A stretch of DNA of 64,000 nucleotides, taken from positions 8,455,458 to 8,519,457 of the forward strand of contig NC_037255.1 in assembly GCF_000002425.4 (NCBI RefSeq). The letters run 5' to 3'. The notes beneath the pieces were generated by a model. It did no database searches, was not told where the DNA came from, and saw only the letters and a program-made list of their open reading frames with translations. The translations under genes were made by a program, and so were the position numbers. Shown piece by piece: positions 25,183-36,677 of the stretch; positions within the stretch are counted from its first letter, which is position 1, and every line of letters begins with the position of its first letter. Origin of the DNA: Physcomitrium patens (Eukaryota; Streptophyta; Bryopsida; Funariales; Funariaceae).

Positions 25183-26965
25183 ATGGAGAACCAACAACTA
25201 GTGGATTTGACTCAAGAGCCTTCATTTGCTGACTTGCTGGATGAGACATTACAATTGTCACAACCTTCAAGATGATACAATCGAGATGAAGATCTTTAAG
25301 AACGACATGTTCTTTTTTGAATAAATGGCAAAATACTATGCTATCGTATAGCATGATTTGCTATTTGGGAATACACTGGGTATCTAGTTGTAAAGAGTGT
25401 AGCTTAAATCTTTATATGAATCTTGTGTTAGCCTCTTAAAACTCCTTTATTTTGCATAAAACTCAAAATATAACAAAACCCCTCCAAAACATATTTTTCC
25501 CACGAAGGATTTTCTTATTCTGAACTTTAAAAAATTATATCTCTTGATCTAACCATTCAATTTGTTTCAAATCTACAAGATAGGTAGAGTTCACCGTTAA
25601 CTTTTATCACAAAAAAAACCAACTACAAATTCACTCTCAATCTTTTGGCATCTAAGAAATCCTAGCAGATGCTCTAAATCCTAATTTACAAGCACCCGAA
25701 TACTATTTTCTTAATATCTCAAGTATCCAATACTTAAATGTCATAAAACTCATGTAAAAAGTTTACTAACATAAAATTACACATTTCTTGAAATTTTGAG
25801 CCAAAAATTTGTCAAATTGCTTAAGATATAGCTCAAGAGACAACCACTAGCAAATCAGGTTACTTACTACCCTTAGATTGCATATGCTGACTTCAAAGTC
25901 CAATAACTCCTTTATTTTAACTTAGAATCTAATAAGTAGTATATAAAAAGTGTAGCCGCAAAAGTGCTCTCTCTAATCGCGATCGCCGATCCTCAATTGC
26001 TATCCGTACGCGTGCATAATGCCAAAAAGAGTGACAGTAGCTCTCAAATCAATACCTTATTTTTGAGCACTTGTATCTCCTTCTTATAAACTCCAAACCA
26101 TACAAAACTTGCATCAAAATCATAGCCAAAAATCTAAACTTCTTGATCCTAGCCTTCAAAACTCAAATGGGTCCGAGAAACTAACTCTAATCCCTAATAT
26201 GGCCTCAAGCAGCCTCCTCAAAGCCCATTGGTCATGATTTTTGACCAATAGGAATGGAGATTTTCATCATTCATCTCCATTCATCCATATTGGTGCCTTA
26301 ATTACTCCCTTTTCTACCAAAATCCTTCTTCAATCTTTTTTCTTATAAGATTTATATAACTTATGCTCTAAACACCAAATAAAAGAACCAAAAAAAGTTT
26401 TCAAAGGTCACCAATGTCTAACAAAGGTGATTCTAAATATTTAGAAGTTACTATGAACTAAACCAATCTTAAAAGCCACTATCAAAAGGAAATTAAAATT
26501 ATACAAATTCTATAGTAATCTTTTTAAACAACCTCTTAACAAAGTAATAATCAAATTATATTCTACAACCAATTAAAATCTACTAACATAGCTCTTATCA
26601 TGTTACTTAATAAATTATATATTAAGTACATTATTACATTATTTTCATATAATAGCCAAACCACAACACGACAACGCGTTTGGTATCACGACTTGGGAAG
26701 GGACTCCCGATGTTTGGTGATTTTACTAGAGGTAGGAACAACTCCTGATGGTGTTCCAAATGTTCTATTCGAAAGAAGTTATGAAGGCCTCAACAATGTT
26801 CAAATAACTATGTGATCTTCCCGCCCTGGTATGGGATACTACTGATGGTTGAGAGGCCCTATCAATCATCTTCAAAGAGAACAAAGTTCAGAGTATGTGG
26901 CGAATACAATTTGTCATATCATAGATTTCTTCAACATATGATGACCGCTCCTAGTGGAACTCGTT
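25183..26965 (+). pseudogene. Element D ORF3, split by insert X'
   Basis: Starts ATGGAGAACCAACAAC just after the chromodomain region and ends before the polypurine tract. The second part, after X', has two frame breaks but reads LEV...DG... and then WLRGPINHLQREQSSEYVA, aligning with WLQGPMNHLPREQQLEFIA of C1 ORF3. The function is unknown. Without X' the ORF would be about 450 bp. Confidence 0.6.
25339..26668 (-). mobile_element. Insert X': second copy of the X family
   Basis: 1330 bp, non-coding, inserted in ORF3 of element D. Read on the minus strand it begins TGTTGTGGTTTGG and ends ATACGATAGCA (TG...CA) and is homologous to X at 3449-4698. It carries a TATA-like 'tttttatatactac' (minus strand near 25945). 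Flanking 5-mers (tacta / cgaca) do not match. Confidence 0.55.
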
Positions 26966-26969
26966 CCTA

Positions 26970-26980
26970 GAAAGGGGGGT
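26970..26980 (+). promoter_or_regulatory. polypurine tract of element D
   Basis: GAAAGGGGGGT, two bases before the 3' LTR start TGTCATAGACATAC. This is the expected plus-strand priming site. Confidence 0.8.
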
Positions 26981-26982
26981 AA

Positions 26983-27543
26983 TGTCATAGACATACTCAT
27001 ATAAGCCAGTAATTACATATATAAATAGGTAGAAGTAAGTAAAAATAGATAAAAGTAAGTTAATTCTATAGTATTTAGTATGGAAGCTTCTTAAAAGCTT
27101 TATAGATGCTGCTTTGACTTTATAGGTGTCTTTAATTGACTTTTTGGATTAGAAACGTGGTCAACAAGTTGGCCATGTGCCACACATGTTGTTAGCTTAA
27201 AGACCAAGCTAACAATATGGCTCACACATAGAAAAACTTGCCTTGTAAGTCAAGGCATGTGTCTTATAAAGTCAACACATATTGTAGGTCGTATAGAATG
27301 TCGTCACATAGCCCCTACTTAGATAGTATATATAGAGACAAGAGTGAAGCCTTCTTCACTTTTGTCAACTCTTTTTTTGTTTCTAATCTAGTTTCAAGAA
27401 TCTTCATGTTTTCTAGTCTTTGGCAATAGCCATTCCAGTTTCTCTTTCAATATACATACTTGTTTATTTATATTTTGTTACCTTTCTTTGAGTGAAGGCT
27501 CACTTGTCTGAATTGCTTTTTCATCGAGTTCTTATCATTGACA
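26983..27543 (+). repeat. 3' LTR of element D
   Basis: 561 bp, TGTCATAGACATAC...ATTGACA, with TATA-like 'agtatatatag' near 27325. Followed by ataat and then LRR-relic sequence. Confidence 0.85.
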
Positions 27544-28270
27544 ATAATTAATAATGTCAAAGGTGTAAAGCTATGTAACTTCTTTAATAATGATGTCAAG
27601 TTTTAGCGTTGACTTATATTTAACTAAGTCAAAGATATATAGATTTTTTACTTCTTTGAAATAATATTTATTTCAATCTTCTACTTGTATAAAAGTATGT
27701 TTTAGATGGGAGGTTGCTCAAAAACTTTAGAAATGATGTCAAGTTTAAGCATTTATTTATATATAAGATGTAAGATTACTAAATTTCTTTTACAAAGATG
27801 TTAAATTTTTTAAAAAATATATATTTAATCTTATTAAAGATGTAATATTATTTAATTCTTTCAAAAGTGATGTAAAATTTGAATATGCATTTATATCTAA
27901 TAATTTCAAAAATTAAACCTTATATGCTTAAATATTTAACAACCTTAACTAAAAAGCTTTATATACACTTATATCTAAGAATGTCTATACTTCTAGCAAT
28001 GATATCAAGTATTAGCATCTAACTATATTTTATTGTATAAAAAATGTAAGATTATAAATCTCTTTAGTAATGATGTCAAAATTAAGCATCCACTTGTATC
28101 TAATTCTAACAAAGATATATGATTGCTCAATATTTTTGGTATTAATTTAATATTAGAAAATTAATTTATATGAAGTTTTATCATAGATGTAAAGCTTTTT
28201 AATTTTTTTGGCAATGATATCAAATTTGAACATCTTTTTAAATGTAATTTTGTCAAAGATGTAAGATTGT
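27544..28270 (-). pseudogene. LRR array, copy 1 of NLR relic
   Basis: Around ten degenerate 72-bp LRR units on the minus strand, resuming exactly at the right end of element D. Together with 17917-18125 and 1990-2755 they form the C-terminal part of the first relic copy. Units here are more decayed than in the 28969-30460 array. Confidence 0.65.
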
Positions 28271-28532
28271 TAAGAAATAAAGTTTAGTAGTACTTATGTG
28301 GTATCTTTAAGATTTTATATTTTTGTAAGTTGAGGATCTTAAAAATTTTAAGTTGTACATATTTTGTCGTAATATTTTGGGTTTTAAATAATTTTTTATT
28401 TTAAGTTTTAATAATAAATTTATTATAATTTTATTATAGTTTTATAATTTTTTTTTATAAAATAGATTTTTTTTTTAATTTTTTTAAAATATCTTTCTTA
28501 TTAATCATAAAAAAGAATAAATTATAAACTAT

Positions 28533-28576
<44 letters not shown>

Positions 28577-28657
28577 AGAAATATATAGTAATAGTGATTT
28601 TTTTTGTTAAAGCTTTTTATTAATAATATTCATATATTCTATACTTATTTACTACCA

Positions 28658-28704
<47 letters not shown>

Positions 28705-28968
28705 TAATATATAAATCAACAATCTAAAAGAAAAAAATATACATCTCTACTATTATTTGGTATGATATTCTTTTTATTATTACAACATAATCCTTATAAT
28801 TATCAAATAATATAATTCAAATAAATCGTGGTTTAAATCTAATATTATTTTTATTTACTTGATCTAAGTAAAAATTAATATCAGCTTCAAATTATTCATA
28901 ATTATATATATATTAACAAATCATCTAATACTACTATAATTTAATATTATATATACAATCACTACATC
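28271..28968 (-). pseudogene. NB-ARC-to-LRR linker, copy 1 (partial tandem duplicate)
   Basis: Aligns with 30253-30925, the segment between LRR array and NB-ARC of copy 2. Shared stretches are 'gtagtactt', 'catattttgt', 'aatctaaaagaa', 'atacatctct' and 'actacatc'. Copy 1 therefore stops before its NB-ARC domain and is joined directly to the last LRR of copy 2. Two long (AT)n runs (28535-28571, 28661-28700) expanded inside it. Confidence 0.6.
28535..28571. repeat. (AT)n microsatellite
   Basis: About 18 AT units inside the duplicated linker. A second run is at 28661-28700. Confidence 0.95.
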
Positions 28969-31900
28969 CAATGTATACTCAATTCTTTTAGTAATGATAT
29001 CAAGTATGGCCATCCACTTATATCTAAATCTATCAAAGATGTAAGGTTGCTCAACTTGTTTGGTAATAATATCAAATTTTAGCATCTACTTATATCTAAC
29101 CATGTCAACAATGTAAAGTTGTCAAACTCGTTTGGTAATAATACCAATTTTGATCATTTACTTATATCTAACTATGTCAAAAATGTAAGTTTTCTTAATT
29201 TTTTTTAGTAATGATATCAAAATTAAACACCAACTTATATCTAATTATATCAAAGATATAATATTACTTAACTCTTTCGGTAGTGATGTCATGTTTGAGC
29301 ATCTATTTATTTAATTAAGTCAATAATGTAAGATTACCTAACTCTTTTGGCAATGATATTAAATTTGAATATCCACTTATATCTAAGTTTTTCAAAGATA
29401 TGAGGTCATCCAATTCTTTTTACAATGATATCAAGTTTTTACATCTAATAATATCTATTCTTGTTAAATTTGTAAGATTGCTCAATTCTTTTGACAATGA
29501 TATGAAGTTTTTACATTCACTTATATCTAACCATGTCAAAATTGTAATAGTGCCCAATTCCTTTGGCAATGAAGTTAAGTTTGAGCATTTTTTTATATCA
29601 AACTTCATCATAGAATTAAGATTAATTTATTTGCTTGGCAATAATATCAATTATAAGCATTGGCTTACATTTAATTTTGAAAAATATTTAAATTTATTTA
29701 ATTCTTTTAATAATGATGTTAAATTTGAGCATCTTCTTATATCTAATTATGCCAATGATGTAAAGTTATTTAATTCTTTGGCAATAATGTCAATTTTAAA
29801 CATTCTCTTATTTTAAAAAATATGAAAGATGTAAGGTTTTTTTAACTCTTTTAATAATAATGTCTAATTTGAGCATCCTCTTATAACTAACTATATCAAA
29901 GATATATAATTGTCTAACTCCTTTAGCAATGATATCAAATTTGAGTACCAACTTATATTTAATCATGTCAAAGATGTAAGGTTGCTTAAGTCGTTTGGCA
30001 ATGATATTAAGTTTAAGCATCTCCTTATATCTAACTTTGTCATAGATGTAAGGTTATCCAATTTCTCTAGCAATGATGTCAAGATTCTATATTTACTTAT
30101 ATCTAATCATATCTCAATTGTAATATTTTTTAATTCCTTTAGCAACAATATTAAGTTTAAGCATCCACTTATATCTAACTTTGTCAAAGATCTAAGGTTG
30201 TCTAATTCCTTTGACAATGATTTGTAAGTTTATGTATTCACTTATATTTAATAATTCTAAAGAAACAAAGTTTTTTAATGCTTTTGGTAGTACTTTTAAG
30301 CTTGTACATTCTTTTAAATTAAAGATCCTTAATGATATTAAACTATGCATATTTTGTAATAATATTTCTAGGTTTAAACAACCTTCTAAATCAAGTTCTA
30401 ACAATACATTCATTGTGAAAAATAAATTTGGAAAAGTTTGTATATACTTACAATTCTTCAATTGTAAAAGTTTTATTTCTTTTAACTTTGTCTAAATAAC
30501 TTTTTACTAATTATAAAAGACTTTTTTTGTAAAATATCATTATATTCAAGTCTTTTTGTAGACATACATAGCAAAAGTGCTTTTAATATTTTGGAGCCCT
30601 TTATCAATAATAACAATATATTCCATATTTCAATGCAATTATTTAATATATTTTCTTCTAGTATATAAATCATTAATCTAAAAGAAGGAAAATTTACATC
30701 TCTAATGTCACTTGGTATAATATTCTTTTCATGTTATAATATAAACCTTTTAATTGTCAAATAATATAACATAAGTAAATTATAGTTTAGATCTAAAATG
30801 CTTTAATTTACTTAATGCAATTAAATAATTAATATCAACTTCAAATAATTCACAATAATTTAAATATTTATATAATATCTAATATTATTATAATTTAATA
30901 TTCTATGTATAATTACTACATGCAAAAAAATTAATACCATAGTTGGCTTTATTCATTTCATTTACAAGAATATAAAGTCACTTATCTTTGTTGAGAATTT
31001 CTAACCTTATACTCTATTCATGTTCTATATTCTTGTACTTTCATAAATAATATTTTTTTCAACTATCATTTAATCCATGTCACTTAGATGGTCATGTCGT
31101 TTGATAATTCCATTTCCATCAATATTTACCAATAAATAATAAATTAATGTCTCTAATGTAAATTCAACATCTTCTTCCAAATCCAATCTTTTATTTTTTT
31201 TTTCCATATTTGCAATGCTCTTTCTTTCAACATGTCATGTGAAAAAACATCACTAACAAAAAAACAACATATGTTTAAAAATATATTTTTATTTTAGGAT
31301 TTAAGTTATCAAAGCTTATTTTTAAAATCACCCAAATTTCTTTATGCTATCTTTTTTAATCTTTGTAAAGCTTTCTCTCAATATCTTAGCCTCTGTTGTC
31401 CTTTTAAGAATGATCCCATAACTTTTAGACTTAATGGTAAGCCATTGCACGCTTTTGCAATCATTTCAATTATATTCTTAAGTTCTTTGGATAATTCAAC
31501 TTAGTTTCTATGAGAATATGTCAAAAACAACTCTAAACTTGTATCTTCTTCAATTCCTTTAATATAGATTTAGTGAAACTGTATAAAATAATACTTTTTA
31601 GAATTCAAATTTTATGTAGTTACAATTAATATTCTATCTTTGCTTCTACATAAAACATCCATAAGTACAAATTTTTCAATTTGATTTTGATCCTTCACAT
31701 TGTTTAAGATTATAATGGCTTTATAATTGTTCAAAAATGATTTTAGCAACATTTGTGCATCATCCAAAGTCTTTGGATTTCCTTCAATTTTAAATTATTT
31801 TAAAATGGTACAAGAGATTGTATAGCTATCACTATTATTTTTAATGTTCCTAGCCAAGCATGAAGCATCATAAGTACTTTTCATGTCATTGAAAGTAGAC

Positions 31901-32690
31901 CTTGCTAGTAATGCCTTGTCTATTCTACCCATGCTAATAAGACATAATGCCTTTACAACATTTTTTTTCCATTTCTAATATTTTTTTTTGAGTATCCTTT
32001 TTTACATAGTAATATTTCTTTTTTAAAATATGCCTACATTAGCAACCACAATCACAAAATCTAAACATTTATATATTGAACATATTGTATTAAAATAATT
32101 TTATATAAATACATGTTCAAATTTTATATATTATTAAACCACTAAAATCAATTGTATTTCAAAAACAACTAATCAAAGAAATAAAACAATAATAAATACA
32201 AACTTTATCTCTTGAATATCTCTTGTTTCTTTTTATTTTTTTTACTATAATAAATTTTATTTTTAGGAGCATAAAAGATAAGGTATTTAGCTTTGTAAAG
32301 TCTAACTAAAAACTTTGATTTTAATTGTAAAGTCTAAAAATTCTTTTACAAATATCTCCAAATTTTGGACATTGTGAAGGATTCAAATGCCAACATTCTT
32401 CAATCAACTCATTCAATTTTATCCTATTTCCTTCTCATATTTTTTTTGGTATTTCTTTTCTATCCGACCCACAAAATGGCTCTTCTTTTGAAAGAATCTC
32501 GGAATATGTCATTGCAAACAAAAAAAAAAACATCTGCCTCAGAGGGACATATTCGTCTTAATTCATCATCATACTTTTGGAGCCATATACTTTGCCGTGC
32601 CATAGGGAGATTGCCGTGCCGTGTTCTTGGAGTCTTTTCAACATTAATCTTAGAAGTACCGATGTTGGGTAATATATTAGTCTCCTAACC
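28969..32690 (-). pseudogene. Protein kinase–NB-ARC–LRR (moss-type NLR) pseudogene, copy 2
   Basis: Domain order on the minus strand. Kinase C-lobe, about 32625-32350: PYGTAKYMAPKVYDDEL is the activation-segment end, a PSEADV-like VYSFGM helix follows, then LIEECWHLNPSQCPKF of subdomain XI. NB-ARC, about 31960-31380: degenerate P-loop SMGRIDKALLARSTFND, kinase-2 AIIILNNVKDQNQ, RNBS-B RILIVTT, and GLPLSLKVMGSFLKG. LRR array, 30460-28969: 24-residue repeats such as NLTSLPKELGTITILTWLDI (29611-29420). Numerous stops and frameshifts kill it. The kinase–NBS–LRR class is known from mosses. The family senses pathogens in the cytoplasm; this copy cannot. The kinase N-lobe was not found upstream, where the PDC fragment begins. 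Confidence 0.75.
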
Positions 32691-32861
32691 AGTCCTCTCC
32701 AAACAATAACCTGTAATACAAAACACACACAATTACAACATCAAGAGCTAGATTTCAATCCAGTATTAGTAAAGCACAGACAGAGTTCATGCACTTTATG
32801 TCACAAAATCTGAGCAATGAATGTATTCATGCGTGTGGAAAAACACAAACAGAAAAGCTAC

Positions 32862-33973
32862 CTGAATGTGCTTTAAGTGCACATTAACACGCAGTGGATC
32901 CTGAGCACCGCAAGAGGGGATGGTGCCCTTAGGGACATGAATCCGCTTGTAATTGTCGAAAGATGTGGAGTTTCGTGTGATCCGTTTCGAGAGCTCCATG
33001 CAAAAATCCTTCATCAGCACGCATCCGAACTCGGCTTTACCGCATATCTGCACGCGGTCCGGGTTCACCACAATCATGTGGTCCTTCTTCAGAAACGACG
33101 AGTATCCCACTGAGCTGTAAGCGTTGAAGATCTTCCCCACGAAGATGTACGCGTCGGCGGATTCCACAATTTCTAGACAAAATGGTGAGCTCACGGCGCC
33201 CCAGTATGTGCCAATGATGTGCGGGTGCGATTCTAGAGGTTGGCCTTTCGCCGACGGCATGGTGGCGTAGGCATATCCACTCGCTTCCACCAGTTCCTGG
33301 AATGCTTCCTTGGCCTTGCCGAGACGCAGTTTCGGTCCTCCGACGAGGACTGGCTTTACAGTGTGGTTCAGGATCTTGACTGCGGCGTCGAGTGCTGCTT
33401 CGAGCGAGGTTTTGTTGCTTCTCCTGTTGGGAGCAATAGCAGGAGCAAGCACAGGAGATAGGGGGACGTGAAGGGAGCTGGATGGATTTTTGTAGTAGTA
33501 GTGTGGGACGTAGATTGTGTGTGACCCAGTTGTAAGATATGAAGCTCTTACGAGAGAGGGGCTTACTGCTCTTTGATTGCGTAAGGAATGCTGCTGTGGG
33601 TGAAGGACGGGTGCTCGGTGCCGGCCAAGTTGCATCTCATGCTGATGTACACGGGCTTGTTCCCTAGTAGACAGGTCGAAATGGCACGATCCACAAGCTG
33701 GTGCGCATCATCCAAGCAGTTTATGACTGCCTGTGCAGGATCCGGTTCTCCTGCGACGCAACGTCGAGAGATTACCACACAAAGGTTGTAAGTAATGTTG
33801 TGGATGTTGTTTTTTTTTAATGTTCGTGCAGTGAGTGTGGGGGTTTGGATTGATGAGAAAGGGACCTGAAAACATGTCACAGCCTGGAAGCATCGAGCCT
33901 CCTGGCTGAAATCGGAAACGCCAATTGTGTGATGCAGTGTGCGATTAGTACCAAAATCGTTGGAATTGGGCCC
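32862..33973 (-). pseudogene. Pyruvate decarboxylase, internal fragment
   Basis: Three exons on the minus strand. 33973-33866 reads PNSNDFGTNRTLHHTIG...CFQ. 33730-33567 reads AVINCLDDAHQLVDRAIS...KPVYIS. 33423-32862 reads VKPVLVGGPKLR, MPSAKGQPLE, IIGTYWGAVSSPFC, ADAYIFVGKIFNAYSSVGYS and PLRVNVHLKHIQ. All splice sites are GT-AG, phases fit and no stop is present. What remains is about one third of the roughly 600-residue thiamine-diphosphate enzyme that turns pyruvate into acetaldehyde in fermentation: the end of the PYR domain and the middle TPP-M domain. The N-terminal catalytic Glu region and the whole PP domain (GDGS...NN cofactor motif) are missing. The copia LTR starts 4 bp beyond the 5' break, and the NLR kinase follows the 3' break. 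Confidence 0.85.
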
Positions 33974-33977
33974 TCAG

Positions 33978-34186
33978 TGTTAGATTTACTAATATATATT
34001 AGATTAATTAATACATGTTAGTAAATGTAGAATTAATTTTAGGTAGTTACAAAGTAGTTATGGAGAAGTTACAACTACTTCTCTACACAAGACAATATAA
34101 TAGGCTCTTATGAATATGATGTAATCAAGTTATTTTATTATATATACTTCATGCTTTATATTATTATTAGTGTTCTTTCTCTTACA
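33978..34186 (+). repeat. 5' LTR of copia element E
   Basis: Starts TGTTAGATTTAC and ends TCTCTTACA. 'TAGTATGAGAGC' (34187-34198) follows directly and resembles the initiator-Met primer-binding site TGGTATCAGAGC with two mismatches. A TATA-rich stretch lies at about 34138-34165. The length of 209 bp is usual for small copia LTRs. Confidence 0.65.
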
Positions 34187-34333
34187 TAGTATGAGAGCAC
34201 TAATTGTCCTTCATTTCCCTTAGTGTAAGTAAAATACTCCACACACTATGGCTTCTCATAATTTTTCTTGCACTCCATTAATACCCTTACTTTTTCACTT
34301 TTTACAAATAATTATTGCACTTGAAGTATTAAA

Positions 34334-35080
34334 TTGGACGTTCTCTTAAATCAAATAGAATTATGGGAAGTAGTTAATAGCTCTAAAGTTGCACGTGATA
34401 CATTTAATTTGGTGCAACATCATGCTTGGAATTTGAAGGATATCAAAGCTTGTGTAGAAATACTTCTACATTGTAGAAATAAACAACTTATGACACTACA
34501 CAACTTACATACATCAAAGGCAATTTGGAATTACATCAATCATATTTACAAATAATCAAATAAAGCTTCTTATGTACATTTCCACAAAAAAACTTTGTCA
34601 TTGAACTATAGACAAGAATGAAGATGTTCATGCATTCATAAAAAAATGGCAATATATCTTCAAAGAAGTTGCCATTGTTAGTTGTATTTTCATTGAATTA
34701 CAACAAATTAATCTATTATTAGCTACTCTTTTTGATTCATAGAATAAATTCATTACTATTTAAGCTAAAATTAATAATTTAACCTTTTTAATGTTATTAT
34801 TTAATATATTATAATAAATAATAAATAATTTTTTAAAATATAATAATTCTAAAATTAGTATCTTTTATGTAAAAAAAATATATATTAAGAATAATAGATC
34901 TTCATAGACTAAAATCAAGTAATAACTCTTCTTGAAAACATTCTTATAAATTGACTTATGCTTCACATTTCAATCTACAAATTAAAAATATTATTTATTA
35001 TTGCTATTAAAAATAAAAATACAAATCTTTAGAATGTCATAAGAAACAAAGAGATCAAATGAAAAAATCAAAACTTGCAA
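34334..35080 (+). pseudogene. Copia gag relic
   Basis: The open stretch 34334-34555 reads IELWEVVNSSK...DTFNLVQHHAWNLKDIKACVEI...TSKAIWNYINHIYK. This is the typical copia gag pattern (W...D..A...I, then A.EAW..L...Y). Later pieces near 34560-34760 (HKKTLSLNY, FIKKWQYIFKEV) are frame-broken, and a degraded zinc-knuckle-like CHKKQRDQ appears near 35030. Confidence 0.6.
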
Positions 35081-35661
35081 GATCCTATGTTATTGAGGCA
35101 CCATTACACTTATTTATGGCAATACACCAACTACCTTGATTTAAATGAAAGCGCTTACTTCTCCACCCTCTCTTGACTGTGGCAACCAATATCAAATTTG
35201 TGACCATTCCTAGTATAACAGCCACTCTTTACACACCACAAAGGTCCCAATATAGCCTCTTACTCATCAGATGAGAAATTTTCCTTCTTTCTATAATTTA
35301 TATTTCTTATCAAATCCTAAGTACAAGGCAACATCTCTAAATTCTCTATCACTGCTAAGACCTTGTACTTCCATATTTTGTGACAATTCTATGGTGTGGA
35401 TCCGCCTATCCCTTCTTAGTAAAGGTTAGGTAGAAATAGCCCAAGTCAACACAGCCTCCACTAATGAGGCCCTATTTGGCAAGGCCTTTTTTGTCAAAGC
35501 TTAGGCTGACTTAGCCTTCAATGGTGGGACCTAAGCCAATAGAGATGTAATAGGGTGTGAATAGGATGCTTGTATTATTTACACATAAAGATATGTAATT
35601 GGAGTTATTTTTTAGAAGCTTCTAGAATTGAGGTTAAGATGGTGTTTCATGTGGGACTTAT
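35081..35661. other. Unassigned sequence between copia gag and element C2
   Basis: No readable frame. By position it should hold the copia protease, but I could not recognise a DSG motif. It ends with cttat, the left copy of the C2 target duplication (35657-35661). Confidence 0.4.
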
Positions 35662-36059
35662 TGTCACGGACACAGAAATACAGACTCGAGATCTAACAAA
35701 AAGTTCAAGAAGAACTGACAAGAACTAGATTAATCAGATGAATACAAGAACAACACCAGAGAGGTGAGCAAGAGCTCCAAGAGATGTGTTGTCAAGACTG
35801 AAAAACTCTTTAGCCTCGATTCCAATATATACTCTTATTTAGGAAGCTTCTCAAGCAACTTCTACCAACTAGGAAGCTTCTAGAAGGTTCCAGAGACTTG
35901 CTTCTAGAAGATTTTAGAAACTTGTCTCTAGAAGGTTCTAAGGACTATGTCCCTAACATCTTCTACCAACTAAGAAGCTTCTAGAAGGTTCCACAGACTT
36001 GCTTCTAGAAGGTTTTAGAAACTTGTCTCTAGAAGGTTCTAAAGACTATGTCCCTAACA
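35662..36059 (-). repeat. 3' LTR of element C2
   Basis: On the minus strand it begins TGTTAGGGACATAG and ends TGTCCGTGACA. It contains a direct duplication of a roughly 100-bp block (plus strand '...ctaggaagcttctagaaggttcc...ctatgtccctaacatcttctaccaac'). A perfect four-unit heat-shock-element motif, GAAGCTTCTAGAAGGTTC, lies at 35873-35890. Confidence 0.92.
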
Positions 36060-36109
36060 TCACCCCCTTCTTTAGCTTCGAGGTCTCTGAGAAGCAATGT
36101 TGTTGTTAA

Positions 36110-36463
36110 TCAATACCAACACAAGAAAATGAAGATCTGTCGCATAACATCTGCTATGAACTCCAACTGTTGTTCACAAGGCAAGTGGTTCATCAATCCT
36201 TGAAGCTAACGGTAGTCGCCCACTCCTTCAACTTCTGACCAAGCATGAACTTCCGTGTCCTCATTGTGAAATTGTCCTGCAAATACGCCTTCTGGCTGAC
36301 CATCGTAAGCAGGCTCGAACTCGAATACAATCACCAGTGATCGGTTACTCCGTATCCTCCATCGTCATCATGGTGTAGGTGGTTCTTCAGCTCGGGGTCG
36401 CCTTCGTGAGCTAGTCGGTTGAGATAATCTGACTGGCATAGTATCTATCTCTTGGCTATCCAT
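36110..36463 (-). pseudogene. ORF3 of element C2
   Basis: 118 codons starting ATGGATAGCCAAG on the minus strand, located between pol and the polypurine tract. It contains a few stops (TGA/TAG/TAA, each one transition from a sense codon of C1 ORF3). It aligns end to end with C1 ORF3: MDSQ at the start, SSRRRPR.EEPP, RSLVIVFE, EPAYDGQ.EGVF, GQFHNED, VHAWSEVEGVG, EQQLEFIA, RQIFIFL.WY. See C1 ORF3 for interpretation. Confidence 0.75.
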
Positions 36464-36677
36464 ATCAGAAGACCAAACTATGGCTACTGAAGAAATTCTA
36501 TTTTATCTTGGAGAAAATAACTACATCAACTACGAATTTTGGTGGTGCTCTCCCCCTTTCTTATATTCTTAGGTAAACAAGCTTTAGAAGGAAGCTATCG
36601 TCGAACCGGCTTAGGCTTATGAGGATATTGTTGATGAAACTCTTGTGCCTTTTGCGGCGCATTGGTGAGATTTTCAG

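Larger units (their letters stand above)
18126..27543 (+). mobile_element. Element D: Ty3/gypsy chromodomain LTR retrotransposon, family 2
   Basis: The two LTRs are 561 bp each (18126-18686 and 26983-27543), beginning TGTCAYRGACATACTC. Flanks are ctaat and ataat, a 5-bp target duplication with one mismatch, and LRR sequence lies on both sides. The order inside is: primer-binding site, hairpin leader, gag, protease, RT (with a deletion), RNase H, integrase, chromodomain-like end, ORF3, polypurine tract (26970-26980). It is interrupted by insert Z in integrase and insert X' in ORF3. It is less decayed than A and B, but pol has many stops and damaged catalytic sites, so it is not autonomous. Confidence 0.85.

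Noticed and set aside
29400..30495. Plus-strand ORFs of 94-138 codons across the LRR array
   Set aside because: They are the complementary readings of the 72-bp LRR unit, which is a multiple of three, so all frames stay open for long. The minus strand carries the recognisable LRR consensus.
32365..32688. Plus-strand ORF of 107 codons with a hydrophobic stretch
   Set aside because: It is antisense to the kinase relic (APE-region and ECWH motifs on the minus strand) and has no homology of its own.
33423..33567. Apparent frameshift in the pyruvate decarboxylase fragment
   Set aside because: The two frames are joined exactly by a GT-AG intron (33566-33424), and the phases fit, so it is an intron rather than a mutation.
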